Shown: positions 1-9,072, numbered from the stretch's first letter. The stretch is DNA of 64,000 bases from Microbacterium schleiferi (GCF_015565955.1 NZ_CP064760.1:2604001-2668000), one strand, 5' to 3'. The notes: a model not told the origin generated them from the sequence alone. Numbers and translations: made by a program.

Positions 1-799
1 CGCTGAGCACCGAGCGGTAGCGCTGCCAGGTCGTCGTGCTGCCGCGGTCGTGGCGGCGCGCGGGCGGGAGTGTCTCGGGGATGAGGAAGACGGTGCTGGC
101 GAGCATCACGATGCCGTAGACGGCCAGGACGACGAAGATCCCCTGCCAGGGCATGACGATCAGGAGCGCCGACCCGATCAGCGGCGCGATGACGGGGGCG
201 ACGCCGCTCACCAGCGCGAGGCGGCTGAGCATGACGACGAGCCGCTTGCCGCCGAACAGGTCGCGCACGATCGCCATGGCGACGACGCCACCGGCAGCAG
301 CCCCGACCCCCATGAAGAACCGAGCGGCGCCGAGCGTGACGAGTGTCGGCGCCAGTGCCGCTGCGGCGCTGGCCAGCACGTGCAGCGCCGTCACGGCGAT
401 CAACGGCATCCGGCGGCCGACCTTGTCGCTGAGGGGACCCACGACAAGCTGCCCGACCGCGAATCCGATCATCGTTCCCGTAAGGGTGAGCTGAATAGCC
501 GCCGAGGTCGTTTGGAAGTCCGCCTCGAGCACCGGGAACGCCGGAAGGTAGAGGTCGATCGTGAACGGGCCGAGCGCCGTAAGCGCACCGAGCAAGATGA
601 TGTACAGCACGCGGCGGCGCGCGGGCAGGGCATCGCCCGGGTGCAGCATGACCGGCGCGGTGGCCGGGTTGGGTCCGAGGGTCCGGATCGCGCCGGTCGC
701 GGTGCGAAGTCGCACCGATCCCGTCGAGGTCGTGCTGTCGGGCCGATCGGCAGCGGAATCCGCTGCGGACGTGGCGGGGATGGAGGCAGTGTCGAGCAC
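1..799 (-). CDS. Bcr/CflA-type MFS drug efflux transporter (C-terminus beyond window)
   Basis: Reading frame open from the left edge on the minus strand; it translates as an MFS protein with a hydrophilic N-terminal tail of about 65 residues, then helices starting VLYIILLGALTALGPF, the motif GPLSDKVGRR of the A-loop, and MAIVRDLFGGKRL followed by a VSGVAPVIAPLIGS segment typical of the Bcr/CflA (DHA1) drug-proton antiporters. The first possible start is GTG at 799, directly after an in-frame TGA; an ATG at 649, just before the first helix, is an alternative because the tail is low-complexity. Only about the first two thirds of a normal 400-residue transporter are present. Substrate cannot be predicted. 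Confidence 0.85.
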   Translation of the reverse strand, partial: MLDTASIPATSAADSAADRPDSTTSTGSVRLRTATGAIRTLGPNPATAPVMLHPGDALPARRRVLYIILLGALTALGPFTIDLYLPAFPVLEADFQTTSAAIQLTLTGTMIGFAVGQLVVGPLSDKVGRRMPLIAVTALHVLASAAAALAPTLVTLGAARFFMGVGAAAGGVVAMAIVRDLFGGKRLVVMLSRLALVSGVAPVIAPLIGSALLIVMPWQGIFVVLAVYGIVMLASTVFLIPETLPPARRHDRGSTTTWQRYRSVLS

Positions 800-866
800 G
801 GGTTCCGTTCAGGGGGAGTCGAAAGAGGAGGATTCTCGGCGCTCGGGGATCGACACCCCGATCGGC

Positions 867-882
867 GTCGAATCGATTCGAC
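867..882. promoter_or_regulatory. 16-bp perfect palindrome, LacI-type operator candidate
   Basis: GTCGAATCGATTCGAC is a perfect even palindrome with a central CG, the architecture of LacI-family operators. It lies 68 bp upstream of the GTG start of the efflux gene and outside the aglEFG transcript, so it most likely controls the efflux gene. No regulator gene lies beside it in the window. Confidence 0.45.
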
Positions 883-921
883 CTCCATGATATCCGATGC
901 TCGCCCAGGGACGGACGACAA

Positions 922-953
922 CGAAGGGGCGCCCCTCCCGGGACGCCCCTTCG
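922..953 (-). terminator. Rho-independent terminator of the aglEFG operon
   Basis: Ten-base arms cgaaggggcg / cgccccttcg around a 12-base loop, placed 17 bp past the stop codon of aglG in the direction of its transcription. Confidence 0.75.
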
Positions 954-970
954 AGCTGGTGCTCTCGCGA

Positions 971-1957
971 TCAGCCCTTCGTGGAGCCTGCGAGCAGACC
1001 CCGGACGAAGTAGCGCTGGAGCGAGAAGAACACGATCAGCGGAACGATGATCGCAACGAACGCACCTGCTGTGAGCAGCTGCCACTCGTTGCCACGCGTT
1101 CCCGTGATCTCCGCCAGCAGCTTCGTGATCGGCGCGACCGGCCCGTCAGCGAAGATCAACGCGACGAGCAGGTCGTTCCACACCCACAGGAACTGGAAGA
1201 TCGCGAACGATGCCAGCGCCGGCATCGTCAGCGGCAGGACGATCCGGAAGAAGATCTGTCCGCGTGACGCGCCATCCACCCGCGCCGCCTCGATGATGTC
1301 AGCGGGAATCTGCGACATGAAGTTGTGCAGCAGATAGATCGCCAGCGGCAACGCGAACATCGAGTGCGCGATCCACACCTGCGCATATCCGCCGGCAGCT
1401 CCCAGTGGTCCCGTGATCTGAACCCCGAAGATGTTGAGCCCACGAGAGAACGAGCTCAGCAGCGGGATCAACGCCATCTGGATCGGGACGATCTGCAGCG
1501 CGAACACGAAGATGAACAGCCAGTCCCGGCCCTTGAAGTCGATCCACGAGAACGCGTAGGCAGCGAACGCCGCGAGGGTCAACGGCACGATCGTGGCCGG
1601 GATGGTGATGGCGATCGAGTTGATGAACGCCTCGGCCATCGTGAGCTGGGTATTGCCCGCCTGCAGGACCTGGATGTAGTTCTCCAGCGTTACCTGCGGG
1701 TCGGCGAAGAACGTCCACCAGCCAGTGGTCTTGATCTGCTGTTCCGGGCGGAACGACGAGATGAACAGGCCGAAGGTCGGGATCGTCCACGCGAGCGCGA
1801 TGATGATCGACGCGACCGTCGCCCACGGCTTCGAGAGCACCCGACGGACGCGCCCCGCCCGGCGGGAACCGCCGCCTTGGCTGCGGCGCATCCCCCGCTC
1901 GAGTTCTTCTTCGGTCTCCTTGTCCAGCGGGAGATCGACCGGCATGACCTCACTCAT
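971..1957 (-). CDS. aglG: Carbohydrate ABC transporter permease, MalG/AglG type
   Basis: 328 aa inner-membrane subunit with six predicted helices and a binding-protein-dependent permease EAA loop (EAARVDGA, residues 223-230) that contacts the ATPase. The C-terminus LLAGSTKG is characteristic of MalG-type sugar permeases. The first 45 residues are hydrophilic and charged. It is the last gene of aglE-aglF-aglG, 58 bp after aglF, and is followed by a strong terminator. No ATPase gene is present in the operon, so the transporter presumably uses a shared MsiK-like ATPase (inference). Assignment to alpha-glucosides rests on the binding protein. Confidence 0.88.
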   Translation of the reverse strand: MSEVMPVDLPLDKETEEELERGMRRSQGGGSRRAGRVRRVLSKPWATVASIIIALAWTIPTFGLFISSFRPEQQIKTTGWWTFFADPQVTLENYIQVLQAGNTQLTMAEAFINSIAITIPATIVPLTLAAFAAYAFSWIDFKGRDWLFIFVFALQIVPIQMALIPLLSSFSRGLNIFGVQITGPLGAAGGYAQVWIAHSMFALPLAIYLLHNFMSQIPADIIEAARVDGASRGQIFFRIVLPLTMPALASFAIFQFLWVWNDLLVALIFADGPVAPITKLLAEITGTRGNEWQLLTAGAFVAIIVPLIVFFSLQRYFVRGLLAGSTKG

Positions 1958-2015
1958 CGGATCGCCCCCTTCCGGCGATCAGCGCACGCAAGCGCGCCGG
2001 ATGCGTACCGCATAC

Positions 2016-3149
2016 TCATCGGATCTCCTTCTGCTTGCGGATTTGCCGGGCGTTGTAGATGACGATCGGCAGCACCAGGAGGAACAGGATGACGGCAAAC
2101 GCGGCACTTCGGCCGGCCTCGAACTTCGTGAACTGGGTGTACATCTCGTTCGCGATGACCGAGGTCCCGAAGTTTCCGCCGGTCATCGTGCGCACGATGT
2201 CGAAGACCTTCAGCGAAGCGATCGAGATCGTGGTGAGCACGACGATGATGGCGGGGGCGATCGCGGGAACGGTGACGTTGATGAAACGCTGCCACGCGTT
2301 CGTCCCGTCCAACTGCGCCGCCTCGAGCTGCTCAGTCGGGACGCCCTTGATCGCCGCAGACAGGATCACCATGGCGAAACCGGTCTGCACCCAGATCAGC
2401 ACGACGATCAGGAACAGCGTGTTCCAGGGCTCGTTGAGCAGCCATTGGACGGGGTCCCCGCCGAACCACACCACGATCTGGTTGAGGAGGCCGATCTGTG
2501 TGAACTCCGGGCCGCGGTAGGCGTATACGAAGTTCCAGATGATGCTCGCACCGACGAACGAGATCGCCATCGGCATGAACACCAGAACCTTGTAGACCTT
2601 CTCACCCCGTGTCTTGTCGATGAACACGGCGTAGGCAAGTCCGACGACTGTCGAGACCGTAGGCGCGATCAGAACCCAGATGATCGTGTTGACCACCGTG
2701 CGGATACCGTCCGGCTGCGTGAAGATCCAGACGAAGTTGTCCAGACCGACGAAGCTGTTGCCCGCAGCGTTCATGAACGACGCCACGAAGGTCTGAATCG
2801 ACGGGAGGATGAGGCCGATGAGCAACAGCAGCGCTGCTGGCGTCATGAAGGCCACCAGCTGGATGAAATAGCCCTTGCCGTTTCGTGATCGGAAGTCGAT
2901 CAGGAAGAAGAGTGCACCGATGAGCGCCGCAACGATCGCGGCCCACCAGACGGAATTGAAGAGAACGACCGTCACGACCGGGATGAGCACGCACATTGCG
3001 AGCCGGATCCAGGTATAGACGGGCCCCGACCGGGGCGCAATGTCGACGAGGAAGAGGATCAGGCCGATCACCGCGAGGAATGCAACGACCACGACGATCG
3101 CTTGCAGAATCGGGTGCATCGTGCCGACCCAGTTGAAGAAAGCGGTCAC
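2016..3149 (-). CDS. aglF: Carbohydrate ABC transporter permease, MalF/AglF type
   Basis: 377 aa integral membrane protein. The N-terminal 120 residues contain extra helices, as in MalF-type permeases, and the EAA loop (EQLEAAQLDGTNAWQRF) lies in the C-terminal third. GTG start at 3149, preceded by AAAGGAG. It pairs with AglG to form the translocation channel. Separated from aglE by about 100 bp holding a GC-rich hairpin, which may lower its expression relative to the binding protein. Confidence 0.88.
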   Translation of the reverse strand: MTAFFNWVGTMHPILQAIVVVVAFLAVIGLILFLVDIAPRSGPVYTWIRLAMCVLIPVVTVVLFNSVWWAAIVAALIGALFFLIDFRSRNGKGYFIQLVAFMTPAALLLLIGLILPSIQTFVASFMNAAGNSFVGLDNFVWIFTQPDGIRTVVNTIIWVLIAPTVSTVVGLAYAVFIDKTRGEKVYKVLVFMPMAISFVGASIIWNFVYAYRGPEFTQIGLLNQIVVWFGGDPVQWLLNEPWNTLFLIVVLIWVQTGFAMVILSAAIKGVPTEQLEAAQLDGTNAWQRFINVTVPAIAPAIIVVLTTISIASLKVFDIVRTMTGGNFGTSVIANEMYTQFTKFEAGRSAAFAVILFLLVLPIVIYNARQIRKQKEIR

Positions 3150-3209
3150 GTCGCTCCTTTCGAGTACGTCAGCGGACTCGCTGGAATCCTAGCCAGGAAG
3201 ACGGCGAAG

Positions 3210-3237
3210 GGGCCGCCCCGCCTGAGCGAGGCGGCCC
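3210..3237 (-). promoter_or_regulatory. Hairpin in the aglE-aglF intergenic gap
   Basis: GGGCCGCC (3210-3217) and GGCGGCCC (3230-3237) form an 8-bp stem with a further short stem in the loop, and no clear T-tract follows. In sugar-importer operons such hairpins commonly protect the binding-protein mRNA or attenuate the downstream permeases. A comparable hairpin lies at the same place in the second importer operon of this window. Confidence 0.55.
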
Positions 3238-3250
3238 TCTGCTGTCACTG

Positions 3251-4570
3251 TCAGCTGGCGGGCCAGCCGGCTTCGATCTGTGCGGTGACCTCGTCGACCG
3301 GGGTACCGCTGATCCACGAGACCATGCCCTTCCAGAAGGTCCCGGCGCCGACGGCGCTGGGCATGAGGTCGGATGCATCGAACCGGAACGTGGTGTTCGG
3401 GTCCTGCAGGATCTCGATCGCCTGGGTCAGGATGCCCGACGAGGCGTTCGCCGGGTCGAGGCCCGTGTTGGCCGAGATGACGCCACCGAGCGAGACGCGG
3501 TTGTTCGCCCACTCCGGGCTCGAGAGGTACTCGAGCACAGCCTGGGTGTCGGACTCGTCATTGAACGCACCGACGATCTCGCCACCGCCGGTGACGGCCG
3601 GAGCACCGGCAGTCTGACCGGGCATGATGAACGCCCACACGTCGCCGTCCTCAGCGACGGTGCCACCGGCATCCTCGATGAACCCGGTGAAGAACGATGC
3701 CTGGTGGTGCAGTGCGCAGTCGCCCGAGACGAGGGCGGCCGCAGGGTCGCCGAACTCGGTCGAATTGATGGACTGCACGTCACCGAAGCCGGCGTTCACG
3801 TAGTCGGGGTTCAGCAGGTACTCACCGGTCGCGTCGAACGCGTCGATGATCGGCTGGTCGGTGAACTTGACCTCGTTGGCAACCCACTGGTCATAGACCT
3901 GGGGTCCCGAGTCGCGAAGCACCATGTCTTCGACCCAGTCGGTGCCCGGCCAGCCGGTCGCGTCGCCCGAGCCGAAGCCGGCGCACCACGGCGCCTTGCC
4001 GGTCGTGGACTGGATCGTCTGGGTGACCTGCATGAGCTCATCGAGCGTCGTCGGAACCTCGAGGCCCCACTCGGCGAACTTCGCCGGCTGGTACCAGATG
4101 AAGCCCTTGACGGATGCCATCAGCGGCGCACCGTAGAGCGTACCGTCGACGGTGCCGTAGGCAGCCCAGTCGTCCGACCAGTAGTCGGCGACGTTCTGCT
4201 GCACGGCCTCGGGAGCCGGAACCAGGTAGCCGCGCGACGCGAGGTCGGCGAGCAGACCGGGCTGGGGGAAGATCGCGATGTCGGGCGGGTTGCCACCCTG
4301 GGCGCGGATGCCGATCTGAGACTCGAACTCCTTCGATGCCTCGTACTTGATGTCGATTCCCGACTCCTCTTCGAAGTCGGCCCACGACTGGTCGAGCAGC
4401 TCCGCCTCAGTGTCTGAAATCGTGCCGTAGATCGTGACGACGTTGTCGACGTCGCCGCCACCACCGTCAGTGCCACCGCCGCCGTCACCGCTACAGCCCG
4501 CGAGCGCAATGCCCGCGACGCCGGCGATAGCCACGGCACCGAGCACCTTGTGACGCTGTGTCATGCCCAT
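3251..4570 (-). CDS. aglE: Sugar-binding lipoprotein of ABC importer, AglE-like
   Basis: 439 aa extracytoplasmic solute-binding protein (family 1). The ATG at 4570 is chosen because GAGGAGG sits 10 bp upstream; the frame is open further upstream but lacks a ribosome site. The N-terminus is a lipoprotein signal peptide ending in LAGC, followed by a Gly/Asp-rich linker. Features recalled from alpha-glucoside binding proteins include TDWVEDMVLR and ALHHQASF, so alpha-glucosides such as trehalose, maltose or sucrose are the likely ligands (inference). First gene of the operon, divergent from a LacI regulator, with two LacI-type operators in its upstream region. Confidence 0.85.
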   Translation of the reverse strand: MGMTQRHKVLGAVAIAGVAGIALAGCSGDGGGGTDGGGGDVDNVVTIYGTISDTEAELLDQSWADFEEESGIDIKYEASKEFESQIGIRAQGGNPPDIAIFPQPGLLADLASRGYLVPAPEAVQQNVADYWSDDWAAYGTVDGTLYGAPLMASVKGFIWYQPAKFAEWGLEVPTTLDELMQVTQTIQSTTGKAPWCAGFGSGDATGWPGTDWVEDMVLRDSGPQVYDQWVANEVKFTDQPIIDAFDATGEYLLNPDYVNAGFGDVQSINSTEFGDPAAALVSGDCALHHQASFFTGFIEDAGGTVAEDGDVWAFIMPGQTAGAPAVTGGGEIVGAFNDESDTQAVLEYLSSPEWANNRVSLGGVISANTGLDPANASSGILTQAIEILQDPNTTFRFDASDLMPSAVGAGTFWKGMVSWISGTPVDEVTAQIEAGWPAS

Positions 4571-4625
4571 ATGAATGATTCCTCCTCGTTGAGCGCAAAC
4601 ATGGTTCCTTCGTAAGAGCCTCTCC

Positions 4626-4637
4626 GGAACCGTTTCC
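4626..4637. promoter_or_regulatory. LacI-type operator 1 (aglE/lacI intergenic)
   Basis: GGAACCGTTTCC, an imperfect 12-bp palindrome with central CG, 56 bp upstream of the aglE start. It shares the GGAACCG half site with the perfect palindrome at 4757. Confidence 0.6.
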
Positions 4638-4756
4638 ATGACACCGTATCGCCCTCTTCCCCCGGACACAACAGATGAACCATTACGAGCCGATAACTGC
4701 GGTTGGGAGCGCTCCTTTGCCTACATAGATAGGCATTGACGACACAGCAATCCTGT

Positions 4757-4768
4757 GGAACCGGTTCC
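4757..4768. promoter_or_regulatory. LacI-type operator 2 (aglE/lacI intergenic)
   Basis: GGAACCGGTTCC, a perfect 12-bp palindrome with central CG between the divergent aglE and lacI-family genes. The centre-to-centre distance to operator 1 is 131 bp, which would allow looping. Likely bound by the regulator encoded at 4871. Confidence 0.65.
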
Positions 4769-4870
4769 GCTTTTTGGTCGATGTCGTTTAGCCTGTCCCT
4801 ACAACAGATCGACGATCGATCGGACATGCGGTGTCGGTAACCGCAGAGAACTGCCGGAAGGTACAAGGAC

Positions 4871-5902
4871 GTGAGCGGCATCGAGGACGTAGCCCGCGCT
4901 GCGGGAGTCTCGAAAGCGACGGCAAGTCGTGCTCTCACCGGGCACGGGTACGTTTCGGCGGCCACCCGGGAGCGCGTAGCTCGCGTCGCCCAGGAGCTGG
5001 GATACGTTCCGTCTTCGAGCGCTGCGAGCCTCGCGACAGGACGCACGCGCAACATCGGTGTCGTCATGCCCTACCTGAACAGGTGGTTCTTCGCCGAGGT
5101 TCTCGAGGGCATTCAAGAGGTGCTGCTCGAGTCCGGCTATGACCTCACCCTCTACGACGCCAAGCCGGGGACGGAGGGCCGGCGACGTGTCTTCGACGAC
5201 TTCCTGGCCAGGAAGAGATTCGACGGGTTGATCGCCGTCGGCCTGGAGCCCGACCATCACGAGCTCGAGAGACTCGTCGCCATCGGCCGTCCGGTCGTGA
5301 GTGTGGTCGCCATCGGTGACAGCGCGGGCGTCGTGCGATTGGATGACGAGCACGCCGCCCGGCGCGCGACAGCCCATCTCATCGAGCTCGGGCACACCAA
5401 GATCGCCTTCGTCGGCGGCATCTCGGTCTCCCAAGGCCCCCACGTCGACCGGGCGCGCCTGGCGGGCTACCGGGCGACGATGGCCGAGGCAGGCCTGCCC
5501 GAGACGCACGTCAGGTCTGAGGTGACCCTCCCGGGCGGCTACGCGGCGGCGGTCGATCTGCTCGGAGACGCCGAGCGCCGCCCCACCGCGCTCGTGGCCA
5601 CCTGCGACGAGGTCGCGATCGGCGCCATCATCGCCGCCCGTCGCCTCGGCATCCCGGTGCCGGGCTCCTTGAGCGTCGTCGGGATCGACAATCACGAGTT
5701 CGCGGAGATGTTCGCCCTCACGACGCTCGAGCAGTCGCCGCGCAATCAGGGCGCCCAGGCGGCGCGGATGCTGCTGGAGCAGCTCGCGAATCCCGGCCAG
5801 GTTCCCCAGGATGTCAGCATCCAGGCCCGCCTGATCGTGCGCAGCTCGACAGCCCCGCCGCCCGGGACGCCCTCAGTGACAGTCGGAGTCGGCGTGCCCT
5901 AG
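4871..5902 (+). CDS. LacI-family transcriptional regulator of the aglEFG operon
   Basis: 343 aa. Residues 3-25 (IEDVARAAGVSKATASRAL) form the classic LacI helix-turn-helix, followed by the hinge and a periplasmic-binding-protein-like effector domain beginning RTRNIGVVMPYLNRWFF. GTG start at 4871 after GGAAGGT. It is divergent from aglE, with operators GGAACCG[G/T]TTCC between them, so it is very probably the local repressor that releases in the presence of the imported sugar. Confidence 0.9.
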   Translation: MSGIEDVARAAGVSKATASRALTGHGYVSAATRERVARVAQELGYVPSSSAASLATGRTRNIGVVMPYLNRWFFAEVLEGIQEVLLESGYDLTLYDAKPGTEGRRRVFDDFLARKRFDGLIAVGLEPDHHELERLVAIGRPVVSVVAIGDSAGVVRLDDEHAARRATAHLIELGHTKIAFVGGISVSQGPHVDRARLAGYRATMAEAGLPETHVRSEVTLPGGYAAAVDLLGDAERRPTALVATCDEVAIGAIIAARRLGIPVPGSLSVVGIDNHEFAEMFALTTLEQSPRNQGAQAARMLLEQLANPGQVPQDVSIQARLIVRSSTAPPPGTPSVTVGVGVP

Positions 5903-5920
5903 GGGCACCTCACTCTCCCC

Positions 5921-6004
5921 GAGACACCCCGCAGCCGGTGAGGCACCCTGCGGCGCGCGGTGTCTCACCCGGCGCGCGGTGTCTCACTGGGAGCGCGGTG
6001 TCTC
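5921..6004. repeat. Intergenic GCGCGGTGTCTC repeat array
   Basis: Three direct copies of a GCGCGGTGTCTC motif: GCGCGCGGTGTCTCAC at 5953-5968 and 5972-5987, and a shorter one at 5993-6004. They follow an inverted copy GAGACACCCCGC at 5921-5932, so the array can fold into alternative hairpins. It starts 18 bp after the lacI stop and probably acts as its terminator. A further copy (GCGGTGTCTCGCGCC) is found near 6553, at the end of the P-type ATPase gene. Confidence 0.6.
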
Positions 6005-6079
6005 GCGCTGCGGGCCGTCCCTGCGCCGCGTCCGCAGGTTCTGCATCCGGCGCGGGGGCATCCCGCTACAGTTGGTGCC

Positions 6080-6526
6080 GTGGACGACACGACGACCGGC
6101 GCGGACGCGGTCACCGCGACGACGGATGCCGCCCGCCGGCCCATCGTGGTGTCGGTGGCTGTCGCTTTCGTGTACGTCACGGGACTGCTGAGCATCCTGC
6201 TCGGCATCCTGGTGTTGCTGAGCCGCTACGACCAGTCCACCTCGGGCGAGGTGCTCGCGGTGTCGCTCATCGGGGCGGCCATCATCCTTCTCGGACTTCT
6301 GATCATCGGGATCGCCTCGGGCGTCGCGCGCGGCAGCCGGCTGTCACGGATCACCCTGACGGTCTATCTGGCGATTCAGGTGCCGTTGCACGTCCTGGCC
6401 ATCGCCACCGCCGATTTCGACTGGATCGCCACGGTGCAGCTCGCGCTGGAGGTCTTCACCCTCGTGGTGTTGTGGCTTCCACCGACGAATCGCTTTTTCC
6501 GCGCCGCCGCGGGCGCCGGGCGCTAA
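6080..6526 (+). CDS. Small four-helix membrane protein, function unknown
   Basis: 148 aa. The GTG at 6080 is chosen because TACAGT (6067-6072) stands 7 bp upstream, the spacing of a leaderless actinobacterial promoter, while the frame further upstream runs through the GTGTCTC repeats. After a 25-residue Thr/Ala-rich tail there are four hydrophobic segments and a short C-terminus LPPTNRFFRAAAGAGR. No recognised domain. Its last 71 bp overlap the end of the convergent P-type ATPase gene as read. Confidence 0.65.
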   Translation: MDDTTTGADAVTATTDAARRPIVVSVAVAFVYVTGLLSILLGILVLLSRYDQSTSGEVLAVSLIGAAIILLGLLIIGIASGVARGSRLSRITLTVYLAIQVPLHVLAIATADFDWIATVQLALEVFTLVVLWLPPTNRFFRAAAGAGR

Positions 6527-9005
6527 CACCCACTCCCCCCGCCGTTCGGGCAGCGGTGTCTCGCGCCACGAAGCGGCGGTGGATGAAGCGCACGACCTCG
6601 ACGCCCCCGATCGTCGCGACGATCACCGCGGTGAGCAAATACGCGGCTCCCTCACCCGGGTCCACGAGCTGGAAGAAATCCGTCGCCAGGGGCACCGAGA
6701 AGATCAGCACCAGTCCGATGAACATCGCGCCGATCACGAGCCCTTTGTAGCGGTTGATCGGGCGCGAGAGCACCGTGAGTATCCAGATGCCGACGATCGC
6801 GAGGATGATCGTGGCGCCGGTGCGCATCTGCTCCTCCGTGACACCGAGGGATTGCGCACCGAGCGTATAGAGCGTGAGCCCCGCTCCGACGACGACACCG
6901 GCGGGGATCGCGAAGCTCAGCGAGCGCCGCAGGAACCCGGGGATGTAGCGCTGCCGGTTGGGCATGAGGGCCAGGAAGAACGCCGGGATGCCGATCGTGA
7001 GGCCGTCGGTGATCGAGAGCTGCCGGGGCAGGAACGGAAACTGCAGCACCAGGATGCCGAAGACGATCGAGAGCACGAAGATGTAGGCGGTCTTGGTGAG
7101 GAAGAGCATCGATACGCGCTCGATGTTGGCGATCACCTGACGGCCCTCGGCGACGACGTCGGGCAGGTGCGAGAACTGGCCATCCAGCAGCACGAGGCGC
7201 GCGACGGCCTTCGTGGCCGCGGCCCCCGAGTTCATCGCGATACCGATGTCGGCGGTCTTGATCGCGAGCGCATCGTTCACCCCGTCACCGGTCATCGCCA
7301 CGGTGTGGCCACGTGACTGCAGGGCCGTCACCATCCGCTTCTTCTGCTCCGGCGTGACCCGACCGAACACGTGGTACTGCTCGAGCACATCCGCGAGCGC
7401 CTCGTCGTCGTCGGGGAGCTCTCGGGCGTCGAACCCCTCCGGCGTATCGACCCCGACCTCGCGGGCAATGGCCGCGACGGTGCGGGGATTGTCTCCGGAG
7501 ATGACACGGATGCCGACGCCCTGCTCCCGGAAGTACGCCAGCGTCTGCGCGGCATCCGGCCTCACCTGCTCGCGGAAGGTGAGCACGACGATCGGCACGA
7601 GGTCCTCGGGGATGCGCTCCGCCTCCGCCTGCTCATCCGAGATCTGATGCGGCGAGTGACCGAGCACGAGGGTGCGCCGCCCCGTCGCGGCGAGCTCTGC
7701 GACCAGCGATCCGAGTTCGGTCCCTGGTCCGGATGTGTCGGGAAAGACCATCTCCGGAGCGCCGAGCACCCACGCCCCACCCGGGCCGTCGACGAAGGAC
7801 ACGGCGCTCCACTTGCGTGCCGACGAGAACGGGATGACAGCTCCCGGCGCGAGGGGACGCTCGAGGGGATACGGGTCACGCAAGCACCGCGCCGTTGCAT
7901 TTGCCGCGGGGTCAGCGCCGTACCAGGCGAGCGCCTCGCCCCACCCGGGAGCCGATTCGGCGCCGACGGGGTGGACGGCATCGAACTCGATCTCCCCGGC
8001 GGTGAGAGTGCCGGTCTTGTCGAGGCAGACGACATCGACGCGGGCCAATCCCTCGACGGCAGGCAGTTCGTTCACGAGAACCTGGCGAGAGGCGAGCTTT
8101 GCCGCACCCACCGCAAAGGCGATGCTCGTCATAAGCACGAGCCCGAGCGGGATCATCGCGGTGACCGCGGCGATGGTGTTGACAGCGGCCTGCACCCAGT
8201 CGCCGTTCTCCCAGGCTGCGACCCATCCGCCGAACACCATCATCTGCGCGTTCAGAACCAGAAGCGCCATGGGCCCGATCGCCCAGCCGACGACGCGGAG
8301 CACGAGGTTGATCGAGGAGCGCAACTCGCTCGAGACGAGCGAGAACCGCTTGGCCTCGGCGGCGAAGCGGTTGGCGTAGGAATCGGCACCGACACGGATG
8401 ACGCGCGCCAGGCCCTCCCCCGCAACGACGATCGATCCCGACAGCGCTTCGGAGCCACTCCCGCCGTCATCACCGGGCCGCTTGTCGACGGCGTCCGACT
8501 CGCCCGTGAGCATCGACTCGTCGACCTGCAGGCCGCGCGCGTTCACGACCTCGGCATCGGCGGCGATCTGGTCGCCGGCGCGGAGCACGAGGATGTCGTC
8601 GATCACGACGTCGGTCGGGTGGATCTCGGCCTCGATACCGTCTCGCAGGACGCGTGCGGTCGGCGCGTTGAGCAGTGCGAGGCGGTCGAGCGCTGCCTTG
8701 GCCCGGAACTCCTGCCAGGCCCCGATGATCGTGTTGGCCAGGGCGCTCAGTCCGAAGATCGCGTCCTGCCACCTGCCGAGCAGAAGGAGCACGGCGAAGC
8801 ACGACCCGACGATCGCGTTGAAGATCGTGAAGACGTTGGCGCGGATGATGCTGCCGATGCTCCGACTGGAGTCGGCCTGATAGTCGTTGGTGCGGCCATC
8901 GGCCACGCGCTGCGCGACCTCCGCCGTTGTCAACCCGGTGATCTCCTCGGCGCTCCGGGCCGGCTCTGGCCCGGGCTGCATCGCCGCGTCGGTGGCGCTG
9001 GTCAT
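6456..9005 (-). CDS. Cation-translocating P-type ATPase, CtpE-like
   Basis: 849 aa. Actuator-domain LTGES near residue 166, TM4 motif VTAMIPLGLVL near 281, phosphorylation site DKTGTL at 329, hinge MTGDGVND near 571, and a C-terminal block of helices. The overall pattern resembles mycobacterial CtpE, associated with calcium transport; ion specificity is inferred. Leaderless start: TAGGGT, six bases, then ATG. The last 35 residues are basic, low-complexity and overlap the convergent gene. One extra C in the C6 run at 6535-6540 would end the protein so that the two stop codons just overlap, so the tail may be an artefact. Confidence 0.9.
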   Translation of the reverse strand: MTSATDAAMQPGPEPARSAEEITGLTTAEVAQRVADGRTNDYQADSSRSIGSIIRANVFTIFNAIVGSCFAVLLLLGRWQDAIFGLSALANTIIGAWQEFRAKAALDRLALLNAPTARVLRDGIEAEIHPTDVVIDDILVLRAGDQIAADAEVVNARGLQVDESMLTGESDAVDKRPGDDGGSGSEALSGSIVVAGEGLARVIRVGADSYANRFAAEAKRFSLVSSELRSSINLVLRVVGWAIGPMALLVLNAQMMVFGGWVAAWENGDWVQAAVNTIAAVTAMIPLGLVLMTSIAFAVGAAKLASRQVLVNELPAVEGLARVDVVCLDKTGTLTAGEIEFDAVHPVGAESAPGWGEALAWYGADPAANATARCLRDPYPLERPLAPGAVIPFSSARKWSAVSFVDGPGGAWVLGAPEMVFPDTSGPGTELGSLVAELAATGRRTLVLGHSPHQISDEQAEAERIPEDLVPIVVLTFREQVRPDAAQTLAYFREQGVGIRVISGDNPRTVAAIAREVGVDTPEGFDARELPDDDEALADVLEQYHVFGRVTPEQKKRMVTALQSRGHTVAMTGDGVNDALAIKTADIGIAMNSGAAATKAVARLVLLDGQFSHLPDVVAEGRQVIANIERVSMLFLTKTAYIFVLSIVFGILVLQFPFLPRQLSITDGLTIGIPAFFLALMPNRQRYIPGFLRRSLSFAIPAGVVVGAGLTLYTLGAQSLGVTEEQMRTGATIILAIVGIWILTVLSRPINRYKGLVIGAMFIGLVLIFSVPLATDFFQLVDPGEGAAYLLTAVIVATIGGVEVVRFIHRRFVARDTAARTAGGVGVSARRPRRRGKSDSSVEATTPRG

Positions 9006-9072
9006 GCGTTCACCCTAGCGGGCCGCCGCGCCCCGGCAGCGAGGCGAATACGACCGCCCGGCGCAGAAACGA

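Noticed and set aside
50..1267. A 405-codon plus-strand open frame at the left edge
   Set aside because: Runs antisense through the efflux gene, its operator, a terminator and aglG; not plausible as one protein.
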